In this document: positions 16,584 to 23,196 of the stretch, piece by piece | How positions within the stretch are numbered: the first letter of the stretch is position 1 | Layout of the letters: the number at the start of each line of letters is the position of its first letter | Assembly (NCBI GenBank): GCA_937868185.1 | Contig: CALMMG010000009.1 | Location: 1-39,854 of the forward strand | Direction of reading: 5' to 3' | DNA: 39,854 bases | Source of the DNA: an uncultured Pseudomonadota bacterium | GTDB taxonomy: Bacteria > Desulfobacterota > Desulfobulbia > Desulfobulbales > Desulfurivibrionaceae | Notes under the pieces: generated by a model | Database searches by the model: none | What the model was told of the DNA's origin: nothing | The model's input: the letters and a program-made list of their open reading frames with translations, nothing else | Translations under genes and position numbers: made by a program

Positions 16584-17821
16584 GAAGGGGGCTTTCTTCG
16601 CTGCCGGCGGTTTGCTTGGGCGTGCTCTTTCTTTTCCCTGCCCTAGGGCTGGCGTTCAGCGAATGGCACTCCGATGAGGCATCTCTTAGTCTGCGAGGAT
16701 TCACTGGTCTGGGTGGTGCCTATAGCCGCAATCCCGAGGGGGCAGCATTATATGACAGCCGGGAGGATCTGTTCTGGAATCTGGATCAACGGCTTCTGGT
16801 TGCGGCAAAGTATAGGGAGAATTTTCGTTTTGATCTGAACCTCCTGCAAAATCTTTGTGCTATGCCAAATCCAGGTCTTGGCGCCAAGCAGGGTGGCACA
16901 GAGCGGAGTGGACTGCTTTCCTGGCAGCAGCATGCCAGCACCAACTCCGAGGCGAGTTTGAGTGTGGACACGGCCGCAATCCATTATGCCCAGGAGAACA
17001 TCGAATGGAGTATTGGTCGGCAACCGGTGAACCTGGCCACCACCACATATTTCAGCCCCAATGATTTTTTTGCCCCCTTTGCGGCGCAAACCTTTTATCG
17101 GGTCTACAAGCCAGGGGTGGACAGCGGGCGGGCCGAGGTGCGGTTGGGAAATCTCGCCCAGTTGAGCCTGGTCGGGGTGCTGGGGTATTCGCCCGAGAGC
17201 GCCACCGACACCGACTGGCGGAACCACCCCGACTGGAGCCGGAACTCACTGTTGGCCAGGATTGCCATCAACCGTAACGAATGGGAATGGGGGCTTCTTG
17301 GCGGCACGGTGCGCGAGCAGCGGATAACCGGTGGTTCCATGCAGGGCGAGCTTTTCGACTGGTTGGGTGTCCGGGCAGAGGGGCATTACGCCGCCCCGGA
17401 ACAAGAGGGAATTTCTGGCGGGGCCGAGATGAGTGTGGGGTTTGAGCATCGGTTTGCCAGCAGCCTTGAACTGCGTCTTGAGCAATTCCATCACGGCCAG
17501 GGCTATGGCTCCAGCGAGACTCTCAGTCAGGCCCTGGTCGCCGGCAGTCTGCGGGAGGGATACACAGGGCGACGCTACACCGCCTTGGGCGCAAGCTACG
17601 AGTTTTCCCCGCTGTTGACGGGGCAGGCCTTGGTTCTTGCCAACTGGAGCGATCATTCCCAGTTGCTGAGTCTCAATGGGGTATACTCGCTCTCCGACGA
17701 GGCGGAGATGGCGGTTACTCTTTCGTTGCCCAGGGGCGATCGAGCAGAGAACAGCTCCCTCGGCACTGAATTCGGTCTTGCCCCCACTACCCTGGTCTGT
17801 ACCTTTCGCGTCTACTACTGA
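16580..17821 (+). CDS. Probable outer-membrane beta-barrel protein of the ABC export operon
   Basis: A 413-residue exported protein I cannot assign to a named family. It has a signal peptide (1-26, ending GLAFS) and then alternating polar/hydrophobic strands throughout, such as FRFDLNLLQNL, WSIGRQPVNLATTTYF, AEVRLGNLAQLSLVGVLGY and LELRLEQFHHGQGYG. It ends in TFRVYY, a terminal aromatic as used for barrel assembly. The motif NIEWSIGRQPVNLATTTYFSP resembles the strand-turn region of porin-like proteins whose barrels are annotated as alginate-export or DUF1302-like; that link is weak. The GTG start overlaps the ATPase stop by 4 bases. Position at the end of the operon suggests it is the outer-membrane partner or cargo of the transporter. 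Confidence 0.75.
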   Translation: MRRGLSSLPAVCLGVLFLFPALGLAFSEWHSDEASLSLRGFTGLGGAYSRNPEGAALYDSREDLFWNLDQRLLVAAKYRENFRFDLNLLQNLCAMPNPGLGAKQGGTERSGLLSWQQHASTNSEASLSVDTAAIHYAQENIEWSIGRQPVNLATTTYFSPNDFFAPFAAQTFYRVYKPGVDSGRAEVRLGNLAQLSLVGVLGYSPESATDTDWRNHPDWSRNSLLARIAINRNEWEWGLLGGTVREQRITGGSMQGELFDWLGVRAEGHYAAPEQEGISGGAEMSVGFEHRFASSLELRLEQFHHGQGYGSSETLSQALVAGSLREGYTGRRYTALGASYEFSPLLTGQALVLANWSDHSQLLSLNGVYSLSDEAEMAVTLSLPRGDRAENSSLGTEFGLAPTTLVCTFRVYY

Positions 17822-17890
17822 GCTTGGATATTGGCGGTTCTTGTGATTCAGAATTATGGTGCAGCCGGACCGGCCGCATCGCTTTCAGGC

Positions 17891-18106
17891 TCAGGAAAAG
17901 CCAGATTTTGTGGAACAACCAGAGAGCGCGCCGGAGGGGATGGAGCTTGAACCGGAGGAAATCCGGAAGCTTGAGGCGGAGATGGTTTTTTTCGCGGTGC
18001 TGCTGCCGCATTTCGGGCAGATAGCTTCACGGGCGGTTTCCGTGGAGGTGACAATGGTCTCAAACAGGGCCTTGCATTCCTGGCAGCGGTATTCATAGAT
18101 GGGCAT
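17891..18106 (-). CDS. FmdB family zinc-ribbon protein
   Basis: A small regulatory-type protein of 71 residues. The zinc ribbon uses Cys8 and Cys11 (MPIYEYRCQEC) and Cys30 and Cys33 (CPKC). A Ser-rich tail follows (SASSFRISSGSSS). FmdB-like proteins are widespread, often described as putative regulators, and their role is undefined. The start at 18106 is set by the invariant MPIYEYRC N-terminus and by AAGGAGAACCCC upstream. The gene converges with the barrel gene; the 69 bases between them show no strong terminator. Confidence 0.92.
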   Translation of the reverse strand: MPIYEYRCQECKALFETIVTSTETAREAICPKCGSSTAKKTISASSFRISSGSSSIPSGALSGCSTKSGFS

Positions 18107-18173
18107 GGGGTTCTCCTTGTAAAGTGCCAATCATTTTTACAATCTCATATTCAAATAGAATTTAAGTCTTTTC

Positions 18174-18509
18174 TTAATCTTTGTCCAGGGGAAAATGTTT
18201 TGTTGTGCGCAAGGAGAGGGCGGAGAGCAAGGTGCCGAAGGCAACCAGCCCAAGGATCAGCGCGAGACGCAGCCAGGGAAGCCCCTGGGTCTGCCGGTCC
18301 ATGACCAGCCGGACCGCGGTGAAAAGCCATTCCACTGCGCCAGCGACGAGCAGTCCTTGCATCAGCCGGATTGCTTGTGGCTGACGGATACAGAGTAGAC
18401 CAAGGGAAAGCAGTGCTCCGCCCGCAAGAAGAAGATGCCCTGCCCGGTAAAAATGGGCGACAAGCAGCAGCATGCTGAAAATCACCGGCAACAGTCTGAG
18501 GATCTTCAT
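18174..18509 (-). CDS. Small hydrophobic membrane protein, unknown function
   Basis: A 111-residue protein with about four predicted membrane helices (roughly 5-22, 25-43, 57-75, 82-103) and a short charged tail. No catalytic or binding motif is visible. The ATG at 18509 lies 19 bases after the TauE/SafE stop on the same strand; upstream TTG 18548 would overlap that gene. Ribosome site is weak (GGAACC). Co-transcription with the TauE/SafE permease suggests an accessory role, but nothing in the sequence shows it. Confidence 0.68.
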   Translation of the reverse strand: MKILRLLPVIFSMLLLVAHFYRAGHLLLAGGALLSLGLLCIRQPQAIRLMQGLLVAGAVEWLFTAVRLVMDRQTQGLPWLRLALILGLVAFGTLLSALSLRTTKHFPLDKD

Positions 18510-18528
18510 GGCGGTTCCAATTGCTTGT

Positions 18529-19317
18529 TTAGAGTAATCCCGCGCCAAGCGACACGGCCAACAGGAGAAGCAAAGCGCCCACCAGGGTCTGCACCGAGTG
18601 CAGGGTCATCTTTTTTAGAAAACGCGAGGCAAAGAATGTTCCCAGAAAGGCGGCGAGAGTGCCTGCCGCAACGAGGCCGAAGCCGCCTTTTGCCTGCATC
18701 ACCGCAAAATCACGGGTGAAAAAGGTCGTTCCATATACGAGCATCCGGCTGATGTCCACCACGATGGCGGAAAGGATCATGGTCCCGATGAGGGTTTCCT
18801 TGTTCAGCCCGGCCCGGAGCAGGAAGGCGGTGCGCAATGCCCCCTGATGTCCGGACAGCCCTCCGAAAAAGCCGGAGATGATCCCGCCGATGGGGATAAA
18901 CCGGGGCGGGAAAGAGAGTTTCTTAAGGCCCGGCCACAACTCGGCCAGGGCAAAGCCAAAGATCAGCACCCCAATGGCCGACTTGAGCCAGGTGATGGTG
19001 AACAGGTGTGTGCCCAAGTGATACTGACCGATCGGCTCCATACCGCTGAGTTGGTTGAGCAGCAGGGCGCCCAGCATGGCTGCAAGGGCGGCGGGCAGGG
19101 CGAACCTGGCAACGATTTCGAGATCGGCTTGTTTGCCGAACAGGGCGGCTTTTAAGAGGTTGTTGGCCAGATGCACCATGGCTGTGGCCCCCACAGCCAC
19201 CTCCACCGGGAAAAAGAGGGCAAAGACCGGCATCAGGAGGGTGCCTAAGCCGAAGCCGGAGAAAAGGGTCAGTCCAGAGACGGCAAGGGCCACGGTGCAG
19301 ATGATCAGGTAGCTCAT
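18529..19317 (-). CDS. TauE/SafE family anion (sulfite/sulfonate-type) permease
   Basis: An inner-membrane protein of 262 residues with about eight hydrophobic segments, in two repeated halves. Family landmarks are an N-terminal SGFGLGTLLMPVFALFFPVEVAVG segment split by the first helices, VHLANNLLKAALFG, and the second-half GGIISGFFGGLSGHQGALRTAFL. TauE/SafE proteins export or import small sulfur or organic anions such as sulfite, sulfoacetate or taurine products. In a sulfur-metabolising bacterium sulfite or thiosulfate handling is plausible, but the substrate cannot be read from sequence. The ATG at 19317 has no clear ribosome site. The small membrane protein follows 19 bases after the stop. 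Confidence 0.9.
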   Translation of the reverse strand: MSYLIICTVALAVSGLTLFSGFGLGTLLMPVFALFFPVEVAVGATAMVHLANNLLKAALFGKQADLEIVARFALPAALAAMLGALLLNQLSGMEPIGQYHLGTHLFTITWLKSAIGVLIFGFALAELWPGLKKLSFPPRFIPIGGIISGFFGGLSGHQGALRTAFLLRAGLNKETLIGTMILSAIVVDISRMLVYGTTFFTRDFAVMQAKGGFGLVAAGTLAAFLGTFFASRFLKKMTLHSVQTLVGALLLLLAVSLGAGLL

Positions 19318-19365
19318 TGTTTTTCTGTGCTTTTTTTACGTGGCAGTGCCAGGCCGGATGGCGTC

Positions 19366-19400
19366 AAAAACCAAGGGGCGAGAAATCTCCCGCCCCTTGG
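19366..19400 (-). terminator. Rho-independent terminator after the SEC-C gene
   Basis: On the minus strand a 10-bp stem (arms 19371-19380 and 19391-19400), rich in G/C, is followed by TTTTTG. A short inner AGA/TCT pairing extends it. It lies 37 bases past the SEC-C stop and before the TauE/SafE gene, so it separates the two units. Confidence 0.8.
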
Positions 19401-19437
19401 TTCAGACAATTTTTAGATGCTGCCGTCCAATCTGGAC

Positions 19438-19953
19438 TCAGCCAGCCTGTGCTTGGGTCTCTTCCTCGGTATCCAGGTGGATGGTGCTGATCAGTTCGGC
19501 TGGGATGCGGCTGCGGATCTTTTTCACCGTGGAAAGAATGGTGTGCCCCGGATAGTCCTCCCGGACCTCTTCACTCTTGTCTTTGTAAGAGGTGAGGATA
19601 AACTTTTTGTTTTTGACATCGAACTTGTGGGTCCAGTTGATCTCGATGGTTTCAGGATTCTCCTCGATCTGCACCTCCAGCTTTTCCCCGCCCCGTGCCA
19701 CCTGGATGGCGTCCATGTCCGTTACTTCCAAGAGCCAGGCATCGCCGCTGGTGGTGGAGAACAAAACGAAAACCCCTAGAGCCAGCATCGCCGATTTCTT
19801 GGCGCTGGCGCTTTCCTGGATTTTTTCGACTTCAATCTTGACTGAAGGGATCCCGGGTCTGGTCGGGGCGCTGGCGCCGGTGCTCAGGCAGCACTTTTTG
19901 AATTTTTTGCCGCTGCCGCAGAAACAGGGGTCATTTCTTCCTATCTTGGCCAT
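19438..19953 (-). CDS. SEC-C zinc-motif protein with unassigned C-terminal domain
   Basis: A 171-residue protein. Its first 22 residues are a textbook SEC-C metal motif (GRNDPCFCGSGKKFKKCC; Cys10, Cys12, Cys21, Cys22), as found at the C-terminus of SecA, where it binds zinc and SecB or ribosomes. Residues 40-171 form a different alpha/beta region with DAWLLEVTDMDAIQVARGG, INWTHKFDVKNKKFILTS and RIPAELISTIHL, which I do not recognise. The hydrophobic SAMLALGVFVLF patch (about 53-64) could be a buried strand. The start is fixed by the MAKIGRNDPC N-terminus. It has its own terminator downstream. A role in protein targeting is suggested only by the motif. Confidence 0.85.
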   Translation of the reverse strand: MAKIGRNDPCFCGSGKKFKKCCLSTGASAPTRPGIPSVKIEVEKIQESASAKKSAMLALGVFVLFSTTSGDAWLLEVTDMDAIQVARGGEKLEVQIEENPETIEINWTHKFDVKNKKFILTSYKDKSEEVREDYPGHTILSTVKKIRSRIPAELISTIHLDTEEETQAQAG

Positions 19954-20013
19954 ATGGAGTCTCTCTTTGTGACGGTGTGGGTTCAGGGTTAGATGTAAAA
20001 CTGTGCCACTATG

Positions 20014-20028
20014 CCATGCCCGGCATGG
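20014..20028. repeat. Short perfect inverted repeat upstream of the SEC-C gene
   Basis: Arms CCATGCC (20014-20020) and GGCATGG (20022-20028) flank a single base. It sits 61 bases upstream of the SEC-C ATG, between it and the penicillin-binding protein gene. It may be an operator for a dimeric repressor or a weak hairpin; it lacks a T run. Confidence 0.3.
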
Positions 20029-20086
20029 TTTGTAAAGCCGTGGATGCATCCTTGTTGCTAGTCACAGGTGCGGGATTTTTTTGTTT

Positions 20087-22924
20087 TCAGTGTGTCGGGG
20101 CCGAGTCCATTCGGACCATCTTTTCCTGATCGCAGTAGTACTGAACCAGTTGGGAGAATACATCGTCGCGGCCGGTGTAGATCTTGGTGTTGCTGTTTAA
20201 AATCTGCACCAGGGCCTCCCCGTAATCGTCAACCCCGATGATGTTGTCGGAGATGAGAGTGTTGCCGCATTTTCCGGTGAGAAGAGTGTCCATGTACCGG
20301 TTGACGTTGGCCCAATACACCTGATTGTTGCGGAAATGGGTGTCCTGGCGCTTTGCCTTGTCGATGTTCTTGTCCATCATCTCCTGCATTTCCTGCTGGA
20401 AGAGGTGGTTGTAAATGCGGCCGGCAATTTTGGCCGGGGCGTTGCCAGAGGTGCCCACGCTTTTGAAGCCGCCGGTATTGGTGGTAACGGAGATAAGCAT
20501 GGTGATGGTCCGGTCCTTGTGGGTCTGCCGGTCACGGTATGGGTTGAAATGGCTGATAAACAGGGCGGACTTGTTCATGGGGGCAGTGCCGGTCTTGCCG
20601 GAAACCAGATTCTTGTGATGCTTGAATTCGGTTTTCATGGCGGAGGCGGTGCCGCGATTGCAGACCTCGTATAGGGCGTTCATCTCTGCTTCTCGTTCCT
20701 TTTTGGAGTCGAAAAGCGGAATCTTGGCGTACAGCTCGTCTTTGTCCCGGTCGTATACCGTTTTGCCGTTTATCTGTATCCTCCGCACAAAAGAGGGATC
20801 GCGGTATTGGCCGTCCAGGAAGGCGTTGTAAATGCCAAGCCATTGCTGCACCGACACCGCCGAAGCGCCAATGCCGAAAGGCCAGTATTTGGCGTCTTCC
20901 CTGCTGTAGTCCAGGCCGACCTGGTCAAAGCCGAGGAGCATAGCGTTGCGGAGCAGGGGGTTGGTGTAGAGCCTGGCGAAAATCGTGTTGATGGAAATCA
21001 CCTGCGCTTCCAAGAGGCTGTATTCTTGGCCCATGGGACGGTTGCCATCGTAGTTGTACCAGTTGCGGGGCAGCCAGGTTTGTCTGCCGGTACTTGCCAC
21101 ATACTTGTACTCAATGGGCTTGTCGGCGAAGCGGTCGCTCATCTTGGTATTATTGGCAACCATGGCATAGTAGGCAATGATCGGTTTCATGGTGGAAGAG
21201 GGCGTGATCTTTGCCTTCGTGTTCATGATGTCGATGATTACGGGTTTTTGGCTGGTGCTCTTGCTGGTGTTGGTTTCGCTGGGATCGGGTGCTTCGTCCT
21301 CCTCATCCTCGTCCTTTTCATTGTTTTTGGTTTGCAAAAACTCTTTGCCGCCGACGTAGGCGACGATTTCGCCCTTCTGGTTGACGGCAAGGAGGCCGAC
21401 ATTGATGTTATGTTGCAGATATTCAAGAAAGCTGTTGAAGTCGGTGTAGGGCGGGGTGAGGCCGCGGGAGGTGTAACGCTCCTTGTCACGTAGCCAGGTG
21501 GCCTGATTGCTGGTTGAGAGGATCTCTTTAAAATAGCTGCTTTGCAGGAATTCGCCGATGATTTCCTTCATCTTTTCGACCAGGGTCAGGTCTGTGCCGG
21601 TTTCGATGGAGACATCGCCCTTTTCGTCAAGCAGGAGCTGGGAGCCGGTTACCTCTCGGCCATTGATGGTGTAAGTTCGGGAAGAGATCTCTTTGATGAC
21701 ATTCCAGGAGGTCCACTCCTCCTCGCCGTACAGGGGGGAGCGGAAGTCGCGGAAACCAATGCGGCGGATGGATTCTTCGTCGGTCAGCAGCCAGCTGCGG
21801 TACTGATCGTCCGGGATTTCCTTGCGTTTCCAGAGGTGGGTAAGGGCAAGATTGATCTTGTTGATGGCGCTTTTGGCATGGCCCTGCATGGCAGGGGTGA
21901 GGTCGCTGAAGTTCTTGCCGTTGACGATTTCATAAAAAGCGACCTGGCGATTGTGGTTGGGAATGAAGGAGCCGATGGTCACCAACTGCTGCATGTTGAG
22001 GGTGGCCAGATCTTTCTTGAAATAGTTGGTGGCAGCGGCCGGGAAGCCATAGATGTTAGCACCCACCGGTACGGTGTTGATATAAAAGTTGAGATTTTTC
22101 TCCTTGCCGAATTTGGCCACCATCATGTAGGCGATGATGATTTCTTCCAGCTTGTTGGCGATGGTTCGTTTCTCGTTGCCAAGAATTTTCTTGGCGTTCT
22201 GCATGACAATGGTACTCGCCCCGCGGGGGTCGCCTTGAAGGGTGTCTTTTACCGCGCCGACCAGATTCAGCCAGCTGACGCCGGGGTGAATCAGAAAGAA
22301 ATTCTCATACCAGGCATTGCCGGGGTGGGGCAGGAAATAATGATCCTCGCAGGCCAGCAGAGCCTTTTGGGCGGCGGCGGGTATCTGTTGGGTTACTTTG
22401 CGCTTTCCGTAGGACTTGATGATCGCGCCCCGGCTGTCCTTGATGTCGGCGGAGTGGGCATAGGTTTCCAGATCGTCGGGCAACCGCTCGATGGGGGCGG
22501 TGTCATAAACGGACCGGGCGATGAGCACCTCGATGATGTGCTGGGTCGGGCCGGGGAGGTAGTTGAGGATGAATAGCGCCAGACTCAGTAGGGTGCCCCA
22601 TTTGAGAAAACGTGGCAGCCAGTAAGCGGACCAGAACAGGCAGCGGTTGAACGGGTTCTGCCAGGGATAGGTGTGGCTGGAGCGATTGTCATCATCCCGC
22701 ATCTCCAGGTACTGGCGGTACCGGCCACTCAGGCTTTTGCTTTTTTTGATCTTGCGGATGATAGATTTTTCGTCAAGGCCCTTTTTGACATCCTTGTCCG
22801 AGAAGATATGGCGGTAGGCCTTGTATTTGATGGCCTGTTCCCTGGGGTCAAAGACCTTTTTCTCCCCTTGGGCGTCGGTCTTGCTCTCTGGTTTGGGCGA
22901 TTCTGGTTGCTTAGGTTTGTCCAC
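20087..22924 (-). CDS. Class A penicillin-binding protein (glycosyltransferase 51 + transpeptidase)
   Basis: A bifunctional peptidoglycan synthase of 945 residues, anchored in the inner membrane. It has a charged cytoplasmic N-terminus (1-104), one membrane helix (about 107-125), and a GT51 domain with EDHYFLPHPG (Glu193) and GASTIVMQ (235-242, a variant of GGSTITQQ). The transpeptidase domain has STMK (577-580, nucleophile Ser577), SIN (644-646) and KTGT (777-780), so both activities should be intact. Unusual features are an acidic Ser/Thr insert (531-561) just before the STMK motif and a C-terminal extension past about 880. The start codon is GTG with a weak ribosome site. It is divergent from classical PBP1a/1b and could serve a special growth or envelope stage. 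Confidence 0.9.
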   Translation of the reverse strand: MDKPKQPESPKPESKTDAQGEKKVFDPREQAIKYKAYRHIFSDKDVKKGLDEKSIIRKIKKSKSLSGRYRQYLEMRDDDNRSSHTYPWQNPFNRCLFWSAYWLPRFLKWGTLLSLALFILNYLPGPTQHIIEVLIARSVYDTAPIERLPDDLETYAHSADIKDSRGAIIKSYGKRKVTQQIPAAAQKALLACEDHYFLPHPGNAWYENFFLIHPGVSWLNLVGAVKDTLQGDPRGASTIVMQNAKKILGNEKRTIANKLEEIIIAYMMVAKFGKEKNLNFYINTVPVGANIYGFPAAATNYFKKDLATLNMQQLVTIGSFIPNHNRQVAFYEIVNGKNFSDLTPAMQGHAKSAINKINLALTHLWKRKEIPDDQYRSWLLTDEESIRRIGFRDFRSPLYGEEEWTSWNVIKEISSRTYTINGREVTGSQLLLDEKGDVSIETGTDLTLVEKMKEIIGEFLQSSYFKEILSTSNQATWLRDKERYTSRGLTPPYTDFNSFLEYLQHNINVGLLAVNQKGEIVAYVGGKEFLQTKNNEKDEDEEDEAPDPSETNTSKSTSQKPVIIDIMNTKAKITPSSTMKPIIAYYAMVANNTKMSDRFADKPIEYKYVASTGRQTWLPRNWYNYDGNRPMGQEYSLLEAQVISINTIFARLYTNPLLRNAMLLGFDQVGLDYSREDAKYWPFGIGASAVSVQQWLGIYNAFLDGQYRDPSFVRRIQINGKTVYDRDKDELYAKIPLFDSKKEREAEMNALYEVCNRGTASAMKTEFKHHKNLVSGKTGTAPMNKSALFISHFNPYRDRQTHKDRTITMLISVTTNTGGFKSVGTSGNAPAKIAGRIYNHLFQQEMQEMMDKNIDKAKRQDTHFRNNQVYWANVNRYMDTLLTGKCGNTLISDNIIGVDDYGEALVQILNSNTKIYTGRDDVFSQLVQYYCDQEKMVRMDSAPTH

Positions 22925-23196
22925 GGAAAATTAGGGCCTCGGATTTTGCTAACGGATGCGGCATCTTCGGAGGGATTTTTCTTTGGAGTCGGTAAGACTC
23001 TGTTACCCCCCCGGGTAAAGTGGTATAATACCTTATCTAAATATTTTTTACAGCACTGCTCGTTGGTCCTGTTGAAATATATGAAGTATTTTTTCATTAT
23101 GGTCGATGACTGTTGTAGCTGTTGCCATACTGACCGTTGGGTATGTTGTGATGGTAGGCAGATGAATGGTTTTTTTTGTTCTGTTGAGGATGCTGG

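Noticed and set aside
21542-22576. 344-codon open frame on the plus strand inside the penicillin-binding protein gene
   Set aside because: Antisense shadow of a gene with intact GT51 and transpeptidase motifs; no ribosome site and no recognisable product.
23024-23029. TATAAT upstream of the pentapeptide gene as a promoter
   Set aside because: The -10 is perfect but no acceptable -35 lies at 16-18 bases; it is part of a short palindrome that also gives TATTAT on the other strand, so direction is unclear.
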